64,000 bases of DNA, taken from contig NBAY01000051.1 in assembly GCA_002794775.1 (NCBI GenBank), positions 186,001 through 250,000 of the forward strand, read 5' to 3'. Each line of letters starts with the position of its first letter. The first letter of the stretch is position 1. Under the pieces are notes generated by a model. It saw only the letters and a list, made by a program, of their open reading frames with translations. It was not told where the DNA came from and searched no databases. A program made the translations under genes and the position numbers. Source of the stretch: Porodaedalea pini. Lineage: Eukaryota > Basidiomycota > Agaricomycetes > Hymenochaetales > Hymenochaetaceae. This document shows positions 56,932-64,000 of this stretch, in pieces.

Positions 56932-57765
56932 CTACTCTACAATAACACAGCACTGTGTCTCAAAGTGAAGACTACGCTCATGCATCACATCGTGCTCTGC
57001 ATCGTAGAACTCGCGCTCGTCCGCCCGCCGTTGCACCTGCTGCTGCTGCGCCGCAACCAAGTTGAACTTCCAGCGGAACTTGACTGTCGACATCGCCACG
57101 TCCTCGTCTGCGCTCGTATTTCGGATCGGGTCGTGCAGGTGCGGCGCGGTCTCCGCAAGCCAGGCTTCTGGGTTTGGGATGTCGCGCGTGATCCATGGGA
57201 GGCTCTGCAAATGCAACCGCGTCAGCCTGGGTTCTCTCTTTTTGAAGATATAGAACACACACCTTCATTTCATTGAGCGTGGTTCGCTTTGTACAATCCT
57301 TCTCCAACAGCCTATCCCGTCGGCACGCGGTCGTAGCCCATGAACGTATCCACCGCAAAGTCGTCCGTGTGGATCATCTGGTACATCACGAACTCCGTGA
57401 CGCCACCCCACGGTGTGCGCCCGAAGAGCAAGCAGTAGAGGGTTACGCCGAGCGCCCACACGCCGTCCATTGACATCAGCTCCGTCGGAAGACCGCAGAC
57501 GTTGGACGCGTCCAAAGAGGTATTCGCCATCGACGAGGCAGACGCCTCGTCATCCTTCACGGTCCTCTTATCCAACTCCAGCTCGGCACGGGGGTGCCGA
57601 GCTTCCCTTTCTCCACGAGCCCCGGCACCTTCCCTCGCACCGCCTCGAAGTGGCAGAGCGCCGACTGCAGGACGCTGCATGTTGTGGGTGAACGGCGGGG
57701 GACCTCCTGTACAAATGTTTTGATCGGAACGAGATCCTTCTCGGACACAACCGTTGCGGCGTTTC
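56932..57765 (-). pseudogene. CaMKK-type protein kinase fragment fused to the TOP1 relic
   Basis: Only the C-lobe of a kinase is present. Readable pieces: VWALGVTLYCLLFGRTPWGG, EFVMYQMIHTDDFAVDTFMG followed by YDRVPTG, then RLLEKDCTKRTTLNEMK and after a likely intron SLPWITRDIPNPEAWLAETA to the stop at 56932. This pattern fits calcium/calmodulin-dependent kinase kinases (fungal Ssp1/Elm1-like). The N-lobe, Gly-rich loop and HRD/DFG are absent. Upstream the frame runs into TOP1-derived sequence, so the piece was joined to it by rearrangement. Part of it (57468-57765) is repeated at 61020-61310. Confidence 0.75.
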
Positions 57766-57789
57766 TCATTTACAGCTCGCAGTGCGAGG

Positions 57790-60390
57790 CGATCGATAAA
57801 GTACATAGCGGTCGCGCGCTGCCGGTCGGCCATAAGCTTGCTCCGCAGTTCGCCGTTGTAGTCTTTTGGCGAATACGGTCGACGTGTTTCTTTATTGCGT
57901 AGCATTCGTGCTTGCACTAGCAGACAGAGGAAGAAAGGAGCAAACCTTCAGCTCACGAGCTTACTCGAACTTGCTCATATCACTCTGGCCCTTGAGCGAC
58001 GAGCCGGCGGCAAGGAAGACATAGTTGTGATTCCCGTTGATGTTCTCCGTCCAGTTTGCAAGCCATGTTACCGTCTGGTCGTGGATTACCTTCTTCCAGT
58101 TGCCAGGCATGTTCGGCTTCAGAATGGGAACGCCTTCACCTATGTTGATGGTTATGTCTTCTGGGCGGACACGGAACTATAATCATGTTAGCATATTCAA
58201 GAAAATGCAAATAGAATGCAGCAGGCGGACCTTGAGAGTACCTTTGCGAGGATGTTTGCCACGGCCGCGGAAGAGGCCTGGAGGTTCGACTCTGAAATTG
58301 CCAACCTTCTCTTTGCGACCGTCGAGGACGCAGGTCGTGAAAGGTTCCTTGACTTTGTCCCTCTCGGCTTTCATGACCTTCTTCTCTGCATTACTCTTGG
58401 CCTTCTTCTGCGCTTTCTGCGCCTCGTAGAATTCAAACGTGGTCCGAAAGTCACAACGATCAAAGTCCTTGATTTTCGTGCCATCGCGCTATTAAAACTC
58501 ATGAGAATAAAGTCAAAAGGGCTTCCTTCGAAGCTACAATGCTATTTTGAAAGACATACCTTTGGTCGAGCACGGCACTTTTCAATGTCGCTATCCAACT
58601 CTGCGCCTCATTGGCATCGGCAATAGAAAGTAGCCACATGGTCTGACCATTCTCTTCCACATTCAGTTCCTTTTTCTTTCCTCCAACATCCACGCCACCG
58701 ACTTTGACGACCGAACGCTTGCCAGCAATCTCCTCCTCGGCTGCGAAAACTACCGAGTTTTCGTTCACCTCCATTCTCTCGGGCTCCCTCTCATCAGCCG
58801 CCGAAGATTTGAACATGTGCAGATGACACACAGAAGGCGTCCGCTCAGGAGGAGTAAAGGGCCGAAAGCCGCTCAACGAAGGCGACTTCGGCTGAGGTGG
58901 AGCAGTCAACACAATCACACGGGTTCGCCATTGTCGTGAAAAGCCGAGAATGAGAAGCGGCGAGGAAGGAAAGAATTTTAACAAGGACGAAGATTTGCTT
59001 GACAGCGGGTCCAGAGCAGAAAATAAACATGGAAAAGGCGGGAGTTCCGGCTGAAAAAGCGATGCTGATAAGGAGTCCTTTGGCTTCCTCCCGTTCGCCG
59101 AGATAATAGGGGGACCAAGCGGTGGGAGAGGCCAATTGGAAGTCGAGCTTGGCGTCGTAGGCGTAACAACGCCAGAAAGTGACGAGCTGCGATTGTGCCT
59201 ACTCTCCCGCGTCTGCTGGAGCTGTAGCCCATTAGGGATCCCAGTCTGCTTCGCAATGCCATTCACGCTCGTCCGCGACCTATCCAAGCGACCTATCCAA
59301 GATACGCAACCTCTCAGCTGGGTCCTTTATCCAAGCTCGTTTCATGATAATCCCTGGAGCCGACATCTTCAGTAGAATCGTCCTCGAAAACGCATGCCGT
59401 CGCTCTCGGTAAGCCTGGACGAAGCATCTTCTCTGAATAAAGGACTGATTCCTATAGACTCGGCAGCAGCCTCTCGAAGTCGGTCGCGCTCTCTCCGTTC
59501 ATTCTCCTCTCCCTCGTCGCGAACTGAAACCGATCCGGCTTTCGCCGCGCTGATTTCGATGACATCTGATATAATGTGCGTGGAGGACGGAGGCTGAAGC
59601 GCCCAATGGCCCTTCGTCTTCCCCTTCCCTTTCCACGGCAAGCCTCTTCGTGGCTGCGAGTGAGACTGGGTTGGAGAAGGAGGGAGAGTTGTGCTTTGCT
59701 CGATCGAATTACGTTTGCCCATTCTCTTGCTAATAGATGCCCTAGCAAACGTACCGGAGGGTGGTCCTCGAGAACCTTAAGGAAGTCTTTAGATAAGTTC
59801 TTATTGAAAACCGCATCTTGTGCGTGATCAGTCTCTATCATCTGGCCATAGAAGCCAGCAACCTCCTCCGACTCGATCGATTCGGGAGGTCGACGGGTTT
59901 GCCTAGCGTTGACGTCTGATAAGAACTTCTGTGGTCAGGGAACGTGGAACGTGGAGGAACATAACGACATATTTCACCTTCACATCCGATGGCAATGGCT
60001 CGTAGGCGGGAGGGAAGTAAACACCGTTGTGCTCTAGCGTATTCCACTTAATTGAGCCGTCGCCAAGTTGGGATCTTCGGCTTCCCACCATCGAAAGACC
60101 TCTTCACCCTCCTCTTCATCGTCCTTCTTTCCCCTCTTCTTCTTTCCCTGTGACAACGAGCCCTCTGCCTCCTCTTCCTTCTTCGCGTTTGTCGCGCGCT
60201 TCTTCGCTCTCAGCTTCACGTCATCATCAGAGGCGGGCTCGGGTCTCGCATGCTTCTTGGCGGTGAGCAGCTTATCGTCGTTGGACGCATCTTCAGACTT
60301 CGCCTTCGTCTTGCCCTTGCCTTTGCCGTTAGCCATTCCGTTCGCTTTCGCGGAAGCTTGCTGCCGAGATGCTCGGCGAGAAAGGCGGAT
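57790..60390 (-). pseudogene. DNA topoisomerase I (TOP1) relic, 3'-truncated
   Basis: Type IB topoisomerase pieces in order: basic N-terminus ([20 protein letters not shown]), [46 protein letters not shown] and DFLKVLEDHPP; a 1266-nt intron (59754-58489) holding another gene fragment; RDGTKIKDFDRCDFRTTFEF; DGRKEKVGNFRVEPPGLFRG; and MADRQRATAMYFIDRLALRA followed by VNEK. It then stops being TOP1: the rest of the core, the linker and the catalytic Tyr domain (SKxNYxDP) are missing and kinase sequence follows. Frame breaks occur at EDPN/GDGS (two extra bases) and after VDLP (short cga/tcga duplication). Non-functional; an intact TOP1 must exist elsewhere because the enzyme is normally conserved. 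Confidence 0.85.
58500..59722 (-). pseudogene. PH-domain gene fragment inside the TOP1 relic's intron
   Basis: Same strand as TOP1. Starts MGKRNSIEQSTTLPPSPTQS; after a 13-bp tandem duplication (gcgacctatccaa at 59275-59287 and 59288-59300, plus-strand reading) the frame is shifted and then runs RTSVNGIAKQTGIPNGLQLQ through a Ser/Pro-rich region. It ends with a PH-like domain: WRTRVIVLTAPPQ, then CHLHMFKSSAADERE, and the final helix MWLLSIADANEAQSWIATLK. The piece breaks off at an exon end followed by a donor-like GTATGTC, so later exons are missing. The likely source is a PH-domain GAP or scaffold gene. Confidence 0.75.
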
Positions 60391-60989
60391 GGGAAAACGG
60401 CCGACGTCTATGTTGAAGCGTGTGGTGGGTCGGAGGGGGCAGGAGGAAGGGGCGAGGAAAGCGTGCTGGGTGAACAGGGCGAGGGAAGTTATGCCAATTG
60501 ACGTTTTAGTGGCTGGCGTTGAGAAGGGAGAGATGGCCGCTGTTTCGTCACCACTGTGATATCTGTTTGAGACAAAAGGGTTGCGCATTGCAGAAACCGG
60601 AGACGATCCAAATGCGATTGTACCCTCGCTTTTCGTGTGTTGCACACTGCGTGAGTTCTCTTCCCGCGGCAGCATTAAGCTCATGCCGACCGAGAGACGC
60701 CAACCCAAACGCATCGCCGAATGCACGTTCGCAGTGTCCAACCTCCCGCAGTGGGAGACCGTAGAGCTTTGGCCATGCACGATTCGAATAGCATCGATCC
60801 TGTAAGAATTTTGATGCTAGAATGAGCGCGGCGAGGAAGATGCGCCGCGGGCAGAGGAGCGGCATGGGAAGAGGTGACAGCGGCCTGAGCTGTTTTGCCG
60901 GAATCTTGCGACGCTTGTCGTTAGACTGCCTTTGAGTCTGCCTTTGAGTCTGCATCTACTGAGTTAATGGAAGCGAAGCGCCCATCTGG

Positions 60990-61520
60990 AGGACTGTCGG
61001 CACACACGATGCGTCGAACGGGTCCATTGACATCAATTCCGTCGGAAGGCCGCAGACGTTGGACGCGTCCAAAGAGGTATTCGCCTTCGACGAGGCAGAC
61101 GCCTCGTCATCCTTCACGATCCTCTTATCCGACTCCAGCTTGCCTCTCACTCCCGTGCCGTGCCTCTCTTGCTCCACGAGCTCCGTCACCTTCCCTCGCA
61201 CCGCCTCGATGTGGCAGAGCGCCGACTGCAGGACGCTGCATGTTGTGCGTGAACGGTGGAGGACCTGTACGAAAGAACGAGATCCTTCTGGACACGACGG
61301 TTGCGGCGTTGCTGCCGAAACCCTCGGCGAGAAAGGCAGATGGGAAAACGACTGACGTTGATGTTGAAGCGTGTGGTGGGTCGGATGGGGCAGGGGGAAG
61401 AGGCGAGGAAAGCGTGATGGGTGAACAGGGCGAGGGAAGTTATGCCAATTGACGTTTTAGTGGCTGGCGGTGAGAAGGGAGGGCTGGCGAGTGTTTTGTC
61501 ACCACCGTAATATCTTTCTG
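60990..61520 (-). repeat. Diverged partial duplicate of the kinase-TOP1 segment
   Basis: 61020-61310 matches 57468-57765 (the same KDDEASASS and NTSLDASNVCGLPTELMSMD reading, about 90% identical by eye), and 61310-61515 matches 60355-60560 (gaacagggcgagggaagtta and so on). The 2.6 kb of TOP1 body between these parts in the first copy is absent here. At its kinase end the copy diverges after MSMD. Confidence 0.85.
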
Positions 61521-61973
61521 AGTCGAAAAGACGACCGGGATGCTCTTGGGGTGTCGAATGTCGGTCAGACTTTTCACAGCGTGATCTAGAATTGAGCACA
61601 TCAGTTAGGGAAATAGGACAAAACCAATCTATCTATCGACTTTGCGTGCGCGTCTCGGAAAGCCACCGACAATGGGAATGCTTGACTCACCGACCAGGGA
61701 CGCCACGTAGTTTGCTTTTGACGGGTACGTCTTCGGGACTTGGGGTTATTTCAGCGGTCAAGGCACTGCTTCCTGCAGCACCGAGGAGGGTGGGTGCGGG
61801 GATTCTTGAGAGTCGGGAGCATCAGAGCAAGATGGCGACGGCGGCAGCACGGAAAAGGTATTAGATAAGAAGAGGAAGAAGCAGAATCAGCCAGGGAATC
61901 AGAAGGGAAGCAAGAAACTGACCTGAGAACCGGGATTCTGAAGCCGCCGGTGTCTCTCGACATTCGAAAAGTG

Positions 61974-62054
61974 CTTAGATATTGTCGAGAGACCGGCTAG
62001 CACTGAATCCGCGGATTCCTCACTGTACTAGCCGGTCTCTCGACATTGTCTAAG
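61974..62054. repeat. 27-bp inverted repeat (hairpin) with 27-bp loop
   Basis: Left arm 61974-62000 and right arm 62028-62054 are reverse complements with two mismatches (core gtcgagagaccggctag). The related motif gtctctcgac recurs at 61951 and 62682. Confidence 0.85.
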
Positions 62055-62801
62055 TTGTGAGACCCTTTGTCAAGAGACGCGGAAAAGGCCGGAGACATGA
62101 GGCAGGGCTCACCTGGCTAGCGACGCGAAGCCATCAGAACCACAAGATAGCCGGTCAGGTATGAAGTTCCGGGAGTGTGGGAGCGCAAGCCGTGTGAGGA
62201 AATAAAGAATCCAGAGGTATGTTGTTGGCATTGCTGTTGACAGTACCTGAGATAGGGGCAAGAGCATCTGCTTTTCTGAACTCTTTGATGATTTCCTCGA
62301 TGGCTTGCTGCTTAGCAGGATCACTGGTCAAGCATCGAAAGTGCATCATTGAGCTCACCAACTTCTTCAAGCACCTGAACATGATACATCGTCAATTCGG
62401 AATGCTCGTGGTTGTAATCCGGGATGTTCTTTGCCTATGGGACGACAGACTATTTCTCGCAGTGCTTCAAACTGTCGTAACTGCGTCTGGAGGTTCGCAG
62501 CGTTGTTCAAGGAGGTCTCAGGTCTCGCTGTATGCGTCTGACGCGACGGAACGGCCCAGCAGCCCCACCTGGGGGTGAGGCTGTGTGCGGTCGCGTGCGG
62601 GCGCCGAACGGCACCAGGGTCCACCAGGGTCCGAACCCTGAGTGACCCTGAGGATCGGTGGTCACGCTGACATCAGCCGTCTCTCGACTTTCGCTAACTT
62701 TTGCTTTTCACAGTACCCCCCCAAAGCGGCAACTCTGCAGATCACTCAAAGCGGCAGCATACACACAACACTTTGAGCTCAAACAACCCATTTCTCACTT
62801 G

Positions 62802-63079
62802 AACAAAATCAGAAAAATCATTAAAAAATTAAATATAATTAGAAAATTAATACTCCATCTTCCCCATGACTATTGGTGCATAAATTGCCACATTACATCA
62901 ACTAATTTGAGCTTTCCTGATGATGCATGAATAGATTGCTTACTTTGCTATCAAACAAAATCGGAAAAATCATTAAAAAATTAAATCTAATTAGAAATTT
63001 AATATGCCATCTTCCCCATGAGTATTGGTGTATTAATTGCCACATCACATCAACTAATTTGAGCTTTCTTGATGATGAA
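62802..63079. repeat. Direct repeat, two ~126-bp copies
   Basis: 62802-62927 and 62954-63079 align with about 10% mismatches (aaaatcattaaaaaattaaa, then ccatcttccccatga and catcaactaatttgagcttt). AT-rich and non-coding; 26 bp separate the copies. Confidence 0.88.
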
Positions 63080-63535
63080 AAAATAGTTTGCATATATAAG
63101 ACAGCACAGGACCTTTATGGAAGGCACCTAGGTAGTGCCAACACTTGAGCCCACAAGACAGATAGGACAAAACAGTCTTTGTTGCTGTCAGATAGACTGG
63201 AAATATATACAGGAAAATTGTCTACTCACCTTTGTTGCTGTCAGATAGACTGAGGCAACAAAGGCATTAGAAAGGGTTCAAATAGAAAGGATTATATAAT
63301 ATGAACTATACAGTACCAGTCTGAAAGGAATCCATTGAGAATTGCTCTTGGAATATGTAACTCAGCATTTGCATGCTGAAGGATCACTTGACTCAGTGCG
63401 AGTGCATATAAACATTGGACAAGTTCACATTAGCTTCAGATGGGTTGGGGAGTGAAGGGAATATGAAAAGGACATAAATAGAATGTAACGTGCCCTGCTC
63501 TGAAGGTCCTGAGGCTATGCTGCCACTAAGTTTTG

Positions 63536-63725
63536 GGCTCAGAGTCAGTCTTCAGGCTCAGAGTCAGTCTTCAGGCTCAGAGTCAGTCTTCAGGCTCAGA
63601 GTCAGTCTTCAGGCTCAGAGTCAGTCTTCAGGCTCAGAGTCAGTCTTCAGGCTCAGAGTCAGTCTTCAGGCTCAGAGTCAGTCTTCAGGCTCAGAGTCAG
63701 TCTTCAGGCTCAGAGTCAGTCTTCA
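63536..63725. repeat. Perfect 19-bp tandem repeat, 10 copies
   Basis: The unit ggctcagagtcagtcttca is repeated exactly ten times without a mismatch (190 bp). Because 19 is not a multiple of 3, all three frames are open and read the same 19-residue cycle; this is not evidence of a protein. Degenerate relatives of the unit continue to ~63860. Confidence 0.95.
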
Positions 63726-64000
63726 GGCTCAGACTCAGTACATTCACCAGACTCGGCACTTGGGCTCAGACTTGGCACAATCATGAGACTTGGCACTCAG
63801 ACTCAGACTCGGCATGGTCATGGTGTAGACTCGGTATTGTGGTGTAGACTCAGTACTCCAAGTCATGACACAACATCCAGACAGTTGGTGTCATGTCAGC
63901 TGTAGTAAGAACACTCTGGCAGACTTACACTTTATATTATATTAGGACTCACTCCAATGGATGTCCCAAGGAAAAATAAGGTGATACATAAAGCTGAGAA
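63726..64000. other. Degenerate repeats, right edge
   Basis: Irregular copies of agactcgg/agactcag-type motifs to ~63865, then unremarkable AT-rich sequence to the window end. No telomeric repeat and no gene seen. Confidence 0.5.

Larger units (their letters stand above)
61521..63535. other. Repeat-rich non-genic region
   Basis: No intact gene is supported. Contains the inverted repeat at 61974-62054, possible gene-fragment sequence on the minus strand at ~62155-62480 (KQQAIEEIIKEFRKADALAP is helix-like), the 126-bp direct repeat, and a 23-bp direct repeat (ctttgttgctgtcagataga plus ctg) at 63177-63199 and 63230-63252. Confidence 0.45.

Noticed and set aside
57312..57917. A single 201-aa chimeric protein (TOP1 start, kinase end) as a functional novel fusion
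   Set aside because: It lacks a TOP1 active site and the kinase N-lobe, and lies within a clearly broken mosaic; the middle part reads as frame-shifted sequence.
63490..63847. Open frames of ~100 aa reading SQSSGSESVFRLRVSLQA repeats
   Set aside because: They are a by-product of a perfect 19-bp tandem repeat that is open in all three frames; no start context or conservation supports a protein.

Overview
The window looks like chromosomal DNA of a basidiomycete, most likely an Agaricomycete (mushroom or wood-decay lineage). Evidence for this is the dense gene packing on both strands, short introns of about 50-60 nt with GTRNGY/YAG ends, CYP51 and trehalose-phosphate synthase genes of fungal type, and protein families typical of these fungi, such as an FAD oxidoreductase and a four-helix plus kinase-like protein. 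All calls rest on reading the sequence and recalled family motifs. No database search was possible.

Layout, bases 1-50,400 (mostly ordinary core genome): a Ser/Thr-rich single-pass membrane protein; a mitochondrial helical-repeat (PPR-like) protein divergent from ribosomal stalk protein P0; two hypotheticals; trehalose-phosphate synthase with a frame break in its tail; an acidic hypothetical; a 738-bp Tc1/mariner-type MITE with a TA duplication; a multi-exon MLKL-like four-helix/pseudokinase gene; an FAD-dependent oxidoreductase; an STK16/Env7-type kinase; a U1-type zinc-finger protein divergent from CYP51 (ERG11); a hypothetical; a two-domain DUF427 protein; a Lys/Ser-rich nuclear-like protein with two frame breaks; VPS51; a hypothetical with a cluster of ACGCGT boxes; a small mitochondrial-like protein with an in-frame TAG; a TPR protein; telomerase reverse transcriptase (TERT) with all catalytic motifs; and a glutathione peroxidase.

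Layout, bases 50,400-64,000 (accessory, decaying, repeat-rich): an Argonaute relic carrying two perfect inverted duplications at catalytic positions and several 12-bp slippage duplications; a Crypton-like tyrosine recombinase convergent with an unknown SAP-like protein, proposed here as a two-gene mobile element; and a same-strand mosaic of gene fragments (topoisomerase I, a PH-domain gene lodged inside a TOP1 intron, and a CaMKK-type kinase) that is partly duplicated in tandem with an internal deletion. A 27-bp inverted repeat, a 126-bp direct repeat and ten perfect 19-bp tandem repeats follow.

How the genes relate: the core genes are independent housekeeping units. Several neighbouring pairs are divergent and probably share promoter regions (PPR-like/P0, zinc finger/CYP51, DUF427/34061 gene, mitochondrial-like/TPR). 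The right-hand 13 kb looks like a transposon and gene-fragment sink where an RNAi gene has itself decayed.
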